The notes under the pieces were generated by a model, which ran no database searches, was not told the DNA's origin, and saw nothing but the letters and a program-made list of their open reading frames with translations. From positions 1 through 42,048 of the forward strand of contig JAZUEK010000009.1 in the NCBI GenBank assembly GCA_045640165.1: a stretch of DNA of 42,048 nucleotides, written 5' to 3'. Position 1 is the stretch's first letter, and every line of letters starts with the position of its first letter. Positions 7,150-14,341 of the stretch are shown piece after piece. Made by a program: the position numbers and the translations under genes. The DNA is from RGIG426 sp045640165 (GTDB taxonomy: Bacteria; Bacillota; Clostridia; Oscillospirales; Acutalibacteraceae).

Positions 7150-7842
7150 ATGAACTATTCCCGCGAAGTGGAAAATATGTGCGTTGTCCAAAAAGGTCCG
7201 CACCACGATCCTGCCCCCATTCCGGAAGAAGGCAAATGGATCGCGTCCAAACAAATCACCGATATTTCCGGCTACACCCACGGTGTGGGTTGGTGTGCGC
7301 CTCAGCAGGGTGCTTGCAAACTCTCGCTGAACGTCAAAAACGGCATCATCGAAGAAGCCTTGGTTGAGACCATCGGCTGCTCCGGTATGACCCACTCGGC
7401 GGCGATGGCGGCGGAGATTCTGCCGGGCAAAACGCTGCTCGAGATGCTCAACACCGACCTCGTGTGCGACGCTATCAACACCGCCGCTCGTGAGCTGTTC
7501 TTGCAAATTGTTTACGGTCGTACCCAGTCCGCGTTCTCCGAAGACGGTCTCGTCATCGGCGCCGGCATGGAAGACCTTGGCAAAGGCGCCCGTTCCATGG
7601 TCGGTACCATGTACGGCACCAAAGCCAAAGGCGTGCGCTACCTCGAAATGACCGAGGGTTATTGCACCCGTATGGCGCTCGACGAAAACGACGAAGTCAT
7701 CGGCTATGAGTTTGTTTCTCTCGGCAAGATGACCGACTTCATCAAAAAAGGCATGGAGCCGAACGAAGCCTACGACAAGGCGAAAGGCACCTATGGCCGT
7801 TTTGACGAAGCCGTCAAATACATCGATCCGCGTAAAGACTAA
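7150..7842 (+). CDS. IscU/NifU-like iron-sulfur scaffold-type protein
   Basis: A 230-residue protein of the group annotated as iron-sulfur cluster assembly scaffold proteins that sit beside GGGtGRT proteins. The core matches the NifU N-terminal fold: LNVKNGIIEEALVETIGCSG (about 60-79), then AEILPGKTLLEML. Cysteines are at 11, 49, 56, 77, 106 and 172; Cys77 in IGCSG and Cys106 correspond best to scaffold ligands. The C-terminal part (KGVRYLEMTEGYC, DENDEVIGYEFVSLGKMTDF) is extra compared with standard IscU. AAAGGAG precedes ATG 7150. A strong promoter and C-ending codon bias like that of the solute-binding protein suggest high expression. It has no adjacent cysteine desulfurase, so a role other than standard cluster assembly is possible. 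Confidence 0.8.
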   Translation: MNYSREVENMCVVQKGPHHDPAPIPEEGKWIASKQITDISGYTHGVGWCAPQQGACKLSLNVKNGIIEEALVETIGCSGMTHSAAMAAEILPGKTLLEMLNTDLVCDAINTAARELFLQIVYGRTQSAFSEDGLVIGAGMEDLGKGARSMVGTMYGTKAKGVRYLEMTEGYCTRMALDENDEVIGYEFVSLGKMTDFIKKGMEPNEAYDKAKGTYGRFDEAVKYIDPRKD

Positions 7843-7861
7843 TTGAAGGAGGAATATCGAA

Positions 7862-8860
7862 ATGGCACAGTTTGAAGGTTACGAGAGACGCGAGGCGAAA
7901 ATCCTCGCGGCGCTGAAAGAATTCGGGATTTCCTCCATCGACGAATGCAAGGAAATCACCCTGGCGAAAGGTATCGACATTGGCCAAATCGTCCGTTCCA
8001 CCCAGCCGATCTGCTTCGAGAACGCGATTTGGGCCTACACCGTCGGCGCCGCCATCGCTATCAAAAAAGGTTGCACCAAAGCTGCTGACGCCGCCGCCGC
8101 TATCGGCATCGGCCTGCAGAGCTTCTGCATCCCCGGCTCCGTTGCCGAAAACCGCAAAGTCGGTCTCGGCCACGGCAACCTCGGCAAAATGCTTTTGAGC
8201 GAGGAGACCGAGTGCTTCTGCTTCCTCGCCGGTCACGAGTCCTTTGCCGCTGCTGAGGGCGCGATTAAAATCGCCCTCAACGCGAACAAAGTTCGTGAGA
8301 AGAAACTTCGCGTTATCCTGAACGGTCTCGGCAAAGACGCCGCGTACATCATTTCCCGTATCAACGGCTTCACCTACTGCGAGACCGAGTTCGATCCCTA
8401 CACCGAAACCGTGAAAGTGACCAAAGAGATTCCGTTCTCCAAAGGTCCGCGCGCGGACGTCAAATGCTACGGTGCGGACAACGTGCCGGAAGGCGTGGCG
8501 ATTATGAAACTCGAGAACGTGGGCGTTTCCATCACCGGTAACTCCACCAACCCGACGCGCTTCCAGCATCCGGTTGCCGGTACTTACAAAAAATGGGCGA
8601 TCGAGAACGGCGTCAGCTACTTCTCGGTGGCTTCCGGCGGCGGCACGGGCCGTACGCTCCACCCGGACAATATGGCTGCCGGCCCGTCCTCTTACGGTAT
8701 GACCGACACCATGGGCCGTATGCACTCCGATGCCCAGTTCGCCGGCTCGTCCTCCGTCCCGGCGCACGTCGAGATGATGGGTCTCTTCGGTATGGGTAAC
8801 AACCCGATGGTCGGCGCGACCGTCGCCTGCGCGGTGGCTGTCGAAGAGGCCAGCAAATAA
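7862..8860 (+). CDS. GGGtGRT protein
   Basis: A 332-residue member of the family named for its glycine motif, here SGGGTGRT at residues 258-265. It is conserved in many anaerobes beside the scaffold-like gene, as here (19-base gap, GAAGGAGG ribosome binding site, shared promoter and terminator). Other visible blocks are GLGHGNLGKMLLSEETECFC (101-120), AGHESFAAAEGAIKIA, and GNSTNPTRFQHPVAGTYKKW. Cysteines 29, 51, 71, 89, 118, 120, 173 and 202 are spread through the protein. The reaction is unknown to me. No signal peptide or membrane segment, so cytoplasmic. The glycine motif could bind a phosphate or nucleotide (inference). Codon use suggests an abundant protein. Confidence 0.88.
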   Translation: MAQFEGYERREAKILAALKEFGISSIDECKEITLAKGIDIGQIVRSTQPICFENAIWAYTVGAAIAIKKGCTKAADAAAAIGIGLQSFCIPGSVAENRKVGLGHGNLGKMLLSEETECFCFLAGHESFAAAEGAIKIALNANKVREKKLRVILNGLGKDAAYIISRINGFTYCETEFDPYTETVKVTKEIPFSKGPRADVKCYGADNVPEGVAIMKLENVGVSITGNSTNPTRFQHPVAGTYKKWAIENGVSYFSVASGGGTGRTLHPDNMAAGPSSYGMTDTMGRMHSDAQFAGSSSVPAHVEMMGLFGMGNNPMVGATVACAVAVEEASK

Positions 8861-8872
8861 GTTGCTTTTCCC

Positions 8873-8907
8873 AAAAATCCCTCTCGCGTTTTGCGAGAGG
8901 GATTTTT
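8873..8907. terminator. Bidirectional terminator between GGGtGRT and yqfD
   Basis: A perfect 15-bp stem (8873-8887 with 8893-8907), loop GTTTT, with A and T tracts on both sides, serving both convergent transcripts. Confidence 0.9.
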
Positions 8908-8909
8908 CT

Positions 8910-10106
8910 TTATTCCCGTATTTCCACCGGCACTTCTGCGGCGATGTTTTCGAGGACGGTGTAGGTGGCGGTCAGCGTAACGCCGGTTTTGTCGGCGGCA
9001 ACCGTTTCGGCGCGAGACAACACTTCTGCGCCCTCAAACGCGGTTTGCTCGGCGGCTTTGAGTCGTCGTTTTGCCTCCGCTTGTGCCTGCCTCTTGGTGC
9101 GTTTTTTGACAACCGTGGTCATTTCGGTTGCGGTTTCTTTTTTGACCGAAAGGGGTAACGCGCGCCCGAACAGTTTCACCGAGCGGACGTCGGTTTTGGT
9201 CGGCCATCCATCGGTTGAAAGCGGCGTAAACAGCGGCGCGGACAGCCCGAATGCCGATAGCGTATAGCGGTTGACCGTTTGCCCGGCAGGCTTTTCGGCC
9301 GTTTCACAAAACGGCACGCGCACCGTGAGTGTGCGCGCGGTTTCGGCGAGTACGCGTCCGGTTGCGCGTTTGAGCAAAGGGCCGACTTCGGTATCCACAA
9401 TGCCGGTCGCGAGAAGTGTGCCTTTAGTGACCGCTTCGCCGATGAGGCATACTCGCTTGCCGCTTTCTATCTCGCAGCGGCGCACCACGCCGTCGCGCGC
9501 GGCAACGAGATTTGAGAGCGCCGCCGCTTTTACGCGCGCTTTTTCATACGGCTCGCGCGGCATCACCGTGACGTGCGCCACACACCCCGACAAGTTGACC
9601 GACAGCGCGCCGACGCCCTCGATTTTAGCCGGCGCGGTGAGCCGGATTTCGGTCGAGGGCACGCCGCTTTTTTTCGCGCCGATGGTGACGCCGTTTTGCT
9701 GTAAAAACGCGGTGATATCCGCTTGAAGCGCAGGGGAGAGCGGCGCTTTCAGGTCTTCGCTTTGCATTTCAATCACCCAAATGCGCGGACAGAGAAGACA
9801 AAACACCGCCGCCGCGACCGCGAGCCCTATGGGAATGCCCCACCGTCCGCGATAGCGCGCAAGTCGCACGGAAAGTCCTTGCTTTTTCACGATGTGCACG
9901 CGCATTCCGGTGTGGCGAACAAGCGGCGGCAGGCGCTTGTAGTCTTCGGCATCGCACCACGCGAAAAAGCCGCCGTTCGATCCGCGCAATTGCCACAGTT
10001 CCACGTCGGCCTCTCGCAAACGGCGAAGAAGTCGCGCAACGTCGCCGCCCTCCGCCTTAAAACGGACGGAAGTTTGGGTGTGCCGCACCCAATTGGTTAT
10101 GAACAT
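8910..10106 (-). CDS. yqfD: Sporulation protein YqfD
   Basis: A 398-residue YqfD-family protein. The N-terminal cytoplasmic part carries family signatures (AEGGDVARLLRRLREADV and RTHTGM-like RHTGMRVHIVKKQGLSV). One membrane helix (about residues 88-108, WGIPIGLAVAAAVFCLLC) is followed by a long extracytoplasmic domain with GVTIGAKKSGVPSTEIR and the DGVVRRCEIESGKRVCLIGEAV region, which resembles FtsQ/POTRA-like and beta-barrel modules. In B. subtilis the gene is mother-cell expressed under sigma-E and needed for efficient sporulation; the exact function is not settled. It starts 12 bases after yqfC and shares its promoter. The last residues include Lys/Arg-rich helix KRTKRQAQAEAKRRLKAAEQ. Confidence 0.92.
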   Translation of the reverse strand: MFITNWVRHTQTSVRFKAEGGDVARLLRRLREADVELWQLRGSNGGFFAWCDAEDYKRLPPLVRHTGMRVHIVKKQGLSVRLARYRGRWGIPIGLAVAAAVFCLLCPRIWVIEMQSEDLKAPLSPALQADITAFLQQNGVTIGAKKSGVPSTEIRLTAPAKIEGVGALSVNLSGCVAHVTVMPREPYEKARVKAAALSNLVAARDGVVRRCEIESGKRVCLIGEAVTKGTLLATGIVDTEVGPLLKRATGRVLAETARTLTVRVPFCETAEKPAGQTVNRYTLSAFGLSAPLFTPLSTDGWPTKTDVRSVKLFGRALPLSVKKETATEMTTVVKKRTKRQAQAEAKRRLKAAEQTAFEGAEVLSRAETVAADKTGVTLTATYTVLENIAAEVPVEIRE

Positions 10107-10118
10107 ACCGCCGCCCCC

Positions 10119-10382
10119 TTATTCGAATTCAATCGACGACAGTCGTCCCTCAAGCACCGCGCTCGTTGCATCGAACGCGGCAAGGCACAACTCCCGTCCG
10201 CGAAAGCGGAACGTTGTTTTGCCGACGGCGAGCACCAGCAAATCCTCGCCGCATTCCGTGATTTCGCAATTGCCGTCGAGCAGTACCCGTCGATTGCCGA
10301 AAATTTCAAGATGAGCGCAAGAGGGGAGTACCCCGTCGGGCAAATCGAGTGCATCCGCCGCTTTTTGGAATTTTTCCGTCAT
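10119..10382 (-). CDS. yqfC: Sporulation protein YqfC
   Basis: An 87-residue YqfC-family protein with the family blocks LDLPDGVLPSCAHLEIFGNR, LLDGNCEITECGEDLLVL and FRGRELCLAAF. It is usually paired with yqfD, as here, and belongs to the sigma-E regulon in B. subtilis. ATG 10382 was chosen: the next upstream in-frame ATG (10406) falls inside the -10 box of the predicted sigma-E promoter, so it would not be transcribed as a start, and the still longer reading overlaps ylbJ. The promoter-to-start distance is only about 16 bases, with GGAAAGGCGG as ribosome binding site. Function at molecular level unknown; no membrane segment seen. Confidence 0.85.
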   Translation of the reverse strand: MTEKFQKAADALDLPDGVLPSCAHLEIFGNRRVLLDGNCEITECGEDLLVLAVGKTTFRFRGRELCLAAFDATSAVLEGRLSSIEFE

Positions 10383-10404
10383 AGATACCGCCGCCTTTCC
10401 TTTC

Positions 10405-10433
10405 ATTCTATGTAACAGCGGTGGGAATAATGA
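10405..10433 (-). promoter_or_regulatory. Sigma-E-like promoter for yqfC-yqfD
   Basis: CATAGAAT at 10412-10405 matches the sigma-E -10 (CATACAAT) at 7 of 8 bases. TCATTATT at 10433-10426 is a weaker -35 match, 13-14 bases upstream. It fits the known sigma-E control of yqfD in B. subtilis. Confidence 0.5.
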
Positions 10434-10454
10434 CGCACCCCCGTCGAATACGAT
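10425..10454 (+). promoter_or_regulatory. Possible sigma-E-like promoter for ylbJ
   Basis: GAATAAT at 10425-10431 (6 of 7 to KMATATT), a 15-base spacer and AATACGAT at 10447-10454 (6 of 8 to CATACAAT). The -35 overlaps that of the divergent yqfC promoter, giving a back-to-back arrangement. Confidence 0.35.
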
Positions 10455-10464
10455 ACGACGGGGG
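10438..10464 (+). promoter_or_regulatory. Hairpin covering the ylbJ ribosome binding site
   Basis: CCCCCGTCG (10438-10446) and CGACGGGGG (10456-10464) form a perfect 9-bp stem with loop AATACGATA. The 3' arm carries the GGGGG that serves as ribosome binding site 7 bases before ATG 10472. It would matter only for transcripts starting upstream of 10438; the predicted sigma-E start near 10461 would avoid it. Confidence 0.4.
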
Positions 10465-10471
10465 CGATTGT

Positions 10472-11521
10472 ATGAAAGCGATGACCATACGCGCAACACG
10501 CGGCAAAAAAGTCGCGGCGCTTTTGGGGTTTCTTCTGTGTTGCGGAGCGCTTTTGGCGTTCCCGACTGCCGCTGCCACCGGCGCAAAACGCGGCCTTGCG
10601 GTGTGCGGCAACGTGCTGTTGCCGACGTTACTCCCGTTTATGGCGCTGGCGTCCTTTTTGGTGGAAAGTGGGCTTTCGGACACGTTCGGTCGGCGGCTGT
10701 CGCGCGTGACAACGGCGCTATTCGGACTTCCCGGATGCTGTGCCGCCGGGATTTTGCTGAGTTTTGTCGGCGGCTATCCTGCCGGCGCCGCCGCTTGCGC
10801 AAAACTGGTCGAGCGTGGGCAGCTCACTATTGCCGACGCCAAAAAAATGATGCGGTTTTGCGTGATTGCCGGGCCGGCGTTCGTGGTCGCCACCGTCGGC
10901 GCGGAACTGCTCGGAAGCCCTCTTCACGGGTGGCTCTTGCTTTTTGCGGAGTGGGCGGCGGCGCTCGTTATCGGTGTTGTCGGCGGACGGGGGAAGCGCC
11001 GCTTGCCACCCATGCCGCCGAAAAAACAGCCATCAAAACCGCTGTTTGCCGCTGTGTCGGTGGCGGTGGGGGACGCGACGCGCGCGATGGTCGTGATGTG
11101 CGGATTCGTGACGGTGGTCTCTTGCTTTTTGTCGGTGCTGGATGCGATAGGTCTGCCGCGCGCCGTCACCGATACGGTTGCCGCTGTCGCGGAGGTGTCG
11201 GTCGGGTGCGTGGCGGTGGCGCCGAACGCGGTGGCGCTCGCCGCGTGTATCGGGTTCGGCGGACTGTCGGTGTGTGGTCAGGTGGCAACGCTGTTTTCGT
11301 TTCCGCTGCTTGACCGCGGCTTTTTCGCCGCCCGTATGGCCCACGCCGCGCTCGCCGCCGTGTTCGCGTTTGTACTGTTTCGGCTCGTTCCGCTTCCCGT
11401 CGCCACGTTCGCCGCAGGGCAGGTAAAAACGCTCCCGTTTTCCTGTGGATTTACCGGCTCGGCGGCGCTGCTCGCTACTCTCGTTACCGCACTTTTTTCC
11501 ATTCCGCAAAAAGCAACGTAA
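10472..11521 (+). CDS. ylbJ: Sporulation integral membrane protein YlbJ
   Basis: A 349-residue polytopic membrane protein of the YlbJ group, related to nucleoside-recognition (gate) domain proteins. Diagnostic stretches are LAVCGNVLLPTLLPFMALASF, FGLPGCCAAGILLSFVGGYP and AGAAACAKLVERGQLT (family pattern GYPvGAk..a.L...g.ls), plus FCVIAGPAFVVATVG. About eight hydrophobic segments are visible. In B. subtilis it is a mother-cell sporulation protein. The start is ATG 10472 rather than 10421 because it directly follows GGGGGCG and the upstream reading crosses the promoter and hairpin. It is divergent from yqfC, with overlapping predicted sigma-E -35 boxes. The C-terminus reaches a region 58 bases before the next gene, which has its own promoter. 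Confidence 0.9.
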   Translation: MKAMTIRATRGKKVAALLGFLLCCGALLAFPTAAATGAKRGLAVCGNVLLPTLLPFMALASFLVESGLSDTFGRRLSRVTTALFGLPGCCAAGILLSFVGGYPAGAAACAKLVERGQLTIADAKKMMRFCVIAGPAFVVATVGAELLGSPLHGWLLLFAEWAAALVIGVVGGRGKRRLPPMPPKKQPSKPLFAAVSVAVGDATRAMVVMCGFVTVVSCFLSVLDAIGLPRAVTDTVAAVAEVSVGCVAVAPNAVALAACIGFGGLSVCGQVATLFSFPLLDRGFFAARMAHAALAAVFAFVLFRLVPLPVATFAAGQVKTLPFSCGFTGSAALLATLVTALFSIPQKAT

Positions 11522-11527
11522 AATTTC

Positions 11528-11556
11528 TTGCATTTTTCGGCGGCGTATGCTATACT
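11528..11556 (+). promoter_or_regulatory. Sigma-A promoter of the 72-residue protein gene
   Basis: TTGCAT at 11528-11533, 17-base spacer, TATACT at 11551-11556; start codon at 11580. Confidence 0.75.
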
Positions 11557-11579
11557 GCAACAAGAAAGGGGCGAACGCT

Positions 11580-11798
11580 ATGAAACGCAAGCTTTACGGC
11601 AACCGTATCGAGCCGAAATGTGAATATTGTCATTTCGGTCGCCGTGTGGCGGACCGTCAGACCATTCTCTGCGTAAAACGCGGCGCGGTCGCGGCAACGT
11701 TTTGTTGCAAAAACTATGAATACGACCCCTTAAAACGCATTCCTGCTCGCCGCGTTCAGCCGGTTGCCCCGAAAAGCGGAGAAGAATTTAAGCTTTGA
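11580..11798 (+). CDS. Small conserved Clostridia cysteine protein, function unknown
   Basis: A 72-residue basic protein. It resembles a small family I recall as widespread hypothetical proteins in Clostridia, with pattern KLYGNRIEPKCEYCHFGRR, ILCVKRGAV, FCCKNYEYDPLKRIP. Cysteines at 14, 17, 31, 42 and 43 could form a zinc or other metal site (CxxC plus a later Cys pair), which is inference. It has no signal peptide. AGAAAGGGG precedes ATG 11580 and a sigma-A promoter lies just upstream, so it is expressed independently of ylbJ in growing cells. A hairpin terminator shared with the convergent DUF11 gene follows. No function is proposed. Confidence 0.8.
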   Translation: MKRKLYGNRIEPKCEYCHFGRRVADRQTILCVKRGAVAATFCCKNYEYDPLKRIPARRVQPVAPKSGEEFKL

Positions 11799-11812
11799 AA
11801 AATGAGAAAAGC

Positions 11813-11840
11813 CGCAGACGTTTGTCTGCGTCTTATTTTT
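11813..11840. terminator. Bidirectional terminator
   Basis: Stem CGCAGAC (11813-11819) with GTCTGCG (11824-11830), loop GTTT, extended by A-rich and T-rich flanks on both sides; ends the 72-residue gene and the convergent DUF11 gene. Confidence 0.8.
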
Positions 11841-11859
11841 TGTTGCGCGAACTTTCGTC

Positions 11860-12714
11860 TTACACCGTGCCGGTGACGGTGATGGTGGTGGTGCCGGGGT
11901 TCGTGATCCATTCGCCGGTCGTCGGATCTTGGGTGTAGGTCGCGGCAGGAACGGTGAACGCGGTCGGGCCGGTTTCAAACACGCCGGTTGCCGGTGCGTA
12001 GGTGTAATCGTTGCCTGCGTTGCGGCCTACGCCGTCAATGGTGACGGCAATCGGGTCGAGAATCGGGTTAAACGTGTCGCGGACAATGACGTTGTCGCCG
12101 GCATCGGTCGCCACGTTACCGCTGTTTTGAATCACGAACGTGTAGGTGATTTGCCCGTTCTCGGTCACGGTGGTGGGCGAGAGGGATTTGGAAATCGTCA
12201 GTTGCGGACGGCTGTCCGGCAAAATGGTGGCCGTCGCGTCAATCGGTGCGGCAATGCCGACACCGGAAACGGAGGCGGTGTTGACCACCGAGCCGTTGAC
12301 GTCAAGCGGCGCAAAGTTGTTGACCGCCGCCTCATACACGACCATCGCATTGCCACCGGCAGGAACGGTCAGCCCGGTCACCTGCATCGGCGGTCCGGAG
12401 ACCACGGCCGGAGTCGGCTGTAAGACGCCGTTTTGGTAGTAGCGCACCGTGTTCGGCACGTAGTCGAGCGGCACAAGGTCGGTCGCGCCGAACGCGTATT
12501 GGCCGAGATTGTCGCTGACGGTCACGTCGGTCACGTCGGTTGTGCCGGCGTTGACGAGGCTTACGACGAACGCTACCGTGTCGCCGGCTTCATAGCGGTC
12601 ATACACCGCCGCTTTGGTGACCGAAAGTTCTTCGAGCAGTTCGCCCACCGCAATGTTCGAGGTTGTGGAAAGTCCGTTATAGGAAAGTGTTGCTTGGTTT
12701 TGGAACGTTGCCAT
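11860..12714 (-). CDS. DUF11-repeat protein without signal peptide, candidate spore-surface protein
   Basis: A 284-residue all-beta protein. It starts MATFQNQATLSYNG and contains two DUF11-like (conserved repeat domain) modules: about 30-150 (AGDTVAFVVSLVNAGTTDVTDVTVSDNLG) and about 165-284 (LTISKSLSPTTVTENG, YTFVIQNSGNVATDAGDNVIVRDTF, TYTQDPTTGEW). DUF11 proteins are normally secreted, but no signal peptide, anchor or sorting signal is visible here. That is consistent with a mother-cell protein laid on the spore. A good sigma-K-like promoter upstream supports this. ATG 12714 was chosen because AAAAGGGTG precedes it at proper distance; GTG 12723 lies inside that ribosome binding site. I recall similar about 290-residue proteins in other Clostridia. 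The spore role is inference; a cytoplasmic or non-classically exported protein remains possible. Confidence 0.75.
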   Translation of the reverse strand: MATFQNQATLSYNGLSTTSNIAVGELLEELSVTKAAVYDRYEAGDTVAFVVSLVNAGTTDVTDVTVSDNLGQYAFGATDLVPLDYVPNTVRYYQNGVLQPTPAVVSGPPMQVTGLTVPAGGNAMVVYEAAVNNFAPLDVNGSVVNTASVSGVGIAAPIDATATILPDSRPQLTISKSLSPTTVTENGQITYTFVIQNSGNVATDAGDNVIVRDTFNPILDPIAVTIDGVGRNAGNDYTYAPATGVFETGPTAFTVPAATYTQDPTTGEWITNPGTTTITVTGTV

Positions 12715-12741
12715 AGTCTTCACCCTTTTGTGTCGAAATTC

Positions 12742-12764
12742 GAAGGCGGTTGCCTTCCTTTTTT
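12742..12764. terminator. Small hairpin in the DUF11 gene leader
   Basis: GAAGGC (12742-12747) and GCCTTC (12752-12757) form a stem with loop GGTT, followed on the plus strand by CTTTTTT. On the minus strand it lies in the leader between the sigma-K-like promoter and the start codon. As a terminator it would act only on plus-strand readthrough. Confidence 0.4.
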
Positions 12765-12792
12765 ATCGTATGCAAGAGGGAAGACGAGGGTG
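12764..12792 (-). promoter_or_regulatory. Sigma-K-like promoter for the DUF11 gene
   Basis: On the minus strand CACC at 12792-12789, a 16-base spacer and CATACGATA at 12772-12764, preceded by G. This fits the sigma-K pattern mACm-N16-gCATAnnnTA at all fixed positions. The start codon is about 42 bases beyond the expected transcription start. CATACGAT is also 7 of 8 to the sigma-E -10, but no sigma-E -35 is seen. Confidence 0.45.
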
Positions 12793-12818
12793 AATGGCGA
12801 TGTCACTTCGGGTGATTT

Positions 12819-12897
12819 TGTAGGGGCGATTCATGAATCGCCCCATTTCAATATGCAGCATCGACCGCGAGGGGGTCATTCGTGAATGACCCCTACA
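12819..12897. repeat. TGTAGGGG-bounded double-hairpin repeat, copy B
   Basis: A 79-bp copy of the element at 1148-1225, with the same TGTAGGGG/CCCCTACA ends, GGGGCGATTC/GAATCGCCCC and GGGGTCATTC/GAATGACCCC hairpins and a shared ATATG..GCATCGACCG centre. It lies between the DUF11 promoter and the rsmF terminator. Confidence 0.8.
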
Positions 12898-12925
12898 AGA
12901 GAATTTGCGTGCGCATCGCCGCCGA

Positions 12926-12959
12926 AAACAAAAACCGCCGCCTCAAACGAGACGGCGGT
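12926..12959 (-). terminator. Terminator of the SDR-rsmF operon
   Basis: On the minus strand an 11-bp stem (12959-12949 with 12944-12934, one mismatch), loop GTTT, then TTTTGTTTT. Confidence 0.85.
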
Positions 12960-12964
12960 GAGGG

Positions 12965-14341
12965 TTATACGTTTCTAAGCCCTTTCGGGTAGTGGTTTTT
13001 GAGCGTGCCGGCGGTGGCTTTGCCGAAACCGAGCGGCGCACCGTCGCATAATACGGCAACGTAGCCTTTATACGCGGCATCCACGGCAATCGCCTCGCCT
13101 TTGAGGAACGCCGCAACGGCGTCGCTGTCGGCAGGCAGGTCGAGCGTTTGTTTCGCCGCGCGCCCGTAGGCGGCGAACAGCGTGTGGGTCGGCTCAAACC
13201 GCCCTTTTTTGGCGACCGCAACGGGAATGCCGGCTTGCAAAATCGGGAGTTTCCCCGTTTGCGGCATATTCGGCGGCAACAAGTGCCACACGTCGCCGTA
13301 TTGCACGAAATCGCCGTCGGGAACAGTAGTTAGCCATTCCGCGAGTGCGGCGTGAGCGTCTTTTTGGGGTTTTACCGCAAGCGGCTTCGGCGCGGTTTCG
13401 TCCGACTCGACGGATTTTTGAAACAGCGCCAAAAAATGGCCCTCGCCGCCGTCGGCAGGGAACACGCGGCGGCAACCGGTTAAATCGGCGGTGCAGGGTG
13501 CGACGTCGTCGGCGAAACTCGCCACGGTGTCCCATGAAAAGCCGGCTCTGCCGAACGGCACCGCGAGCGGCACGAGCGAAAATTCGGGGTGTCGGCGTAA
13601 AAACGCCGCTGCTTGGCATTCGTCCTCTTCCGGCGCAAAGGTGCAGGTGGAGAGCAGCAGCCGTCCGCCGGGTTTCACCGTTTTCGCCGCGGCATCGAGA
13701 ATGTGCGCGCCGCGGTCGGCGCAGGTTTTGATATTTTCGATACTCCATTCGGGGATGGCTTCCGGCTCTTTGCGGAACATTCCCTCGCCGGAGCAGGGCA
13801 CGTCGCACAACACGGCATCGAAAAACGCAGGGAGCGCGTCGCCGAGGGCGGCGACGTCCACGCTCGTGACCACGCGGTTTTTGGCGCCCATGCGCTCGAG
13901 ATTTTGACAAAGGATTTTTGCCCGTGGACGCACGTATTCGTTGCACCACAAAAGTCCCGTGTCGCCGAGCGCTTCGGCGATGGCGGTGGATTTTCCGCCC
14001 GGCGCGGCGCAGGTATCCAGCACTTTCTCGCCGGGCTTTACGGCGAGCGCCGTCACCGCCGACTGCGCCGACGGCTCTTGCATATAAAAGCCGCCTGCGT
14101 GGTGGAGCGGATGCGCGCCCACTTTATCGTTGCTGTCGACGAAAAAGCCGTTTTCGGAAAAGGGTGCAGGGGTGAGCGCAAACGGCAACCGTTTTGCCAC
14201 TGTTTCGGCGGCAATGACGGTGGTATTGACGCGAAGTCCGCGACGGGGCGGCGCGCTGTAAAAATCGGAAAATTCGTCCCCTAACAGTCGGCGCATTCGC
14301 GCGACGAACTCGGGGGGCAGTGTGGCGAGAAAGTCGCTCAT
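12965..14341 (-). CDS. RsmF/YebU-like rRNA cytosine-C5 methyltransferase
   Basis: A 458-residue NOL1/NOP2/Sun-family SAM-dependent RNA m5C methyltransferase. The SAM-binding motif DTCAAPGGKST (109-119), the catalytic pair Cys183 in DVPCSGEGMF and Cys233 in STCTF, and an N-terminal RNA-binding part (RRGLRVNTTV) are clear. After about residue 300 there is a C-terminal RsmF-type region (LADSD-like LDLPADSDAVAAFLKGE and VLCDGAPLGFGKATAGTLKNHYPKGLRN), typical of RsmF rather than RsmB, and LPP-P at the start is also RsmF-like. The likely substrate is a 16S rRNA cytosine; the exact position cannot be read. The start codon overlaps the SDR stop by 4 bases (ATGA), so the two are translationally coupled. 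Confidence 0.88.
   Translation of the reverse strand: MSDFLATLPPEFVARMRRLLGDEFSDFYSAPPRRGLRVNTTVIAAETVAKRLPFALTPAPFSENGFFVDSNDKVGAHPLHHAGGFYMQEPSAQSAVTALAVKPGEKVLDTCAAPGGKSTAIAEALGDTGLLWCNEYVRPRAKILCQNLERMGAKNRVVTSVDVAALGDALPAFFDAVLCDVPCSGEGMFRKEPEAIPEWSIENIKTCADRGAHILDAAAKTVKPGGRLLLSTCTFAPEEDECQAAAFLRRHPEFSLVPLAVPFGRAGFSWDTVASFADDVAPCTADLTGCRRVFPADGGEGHFLALFQKSVESDETAPKPLAVKPQKDAHAALAEWLTTVPDGDFVQYGDVWHLLPPNMPQTGKLPILQAGIPVAVAKKGRFEPTHTLFAAYGRAAKQTLDLPADSDAVAAFLKGEAIAVDAAYKGYVAVLCDGAPLGFGKATAGTLKNHYPKGLRNV

Noticed and set aside
12724..12964. Search for a gene between the DUF11 gene and rsmF
   Set aside because: Only the leader hairpin, sigma-K-like promoter, repeat copy B and rsmF terminator are present; no frame with a start and ribosome binding site.
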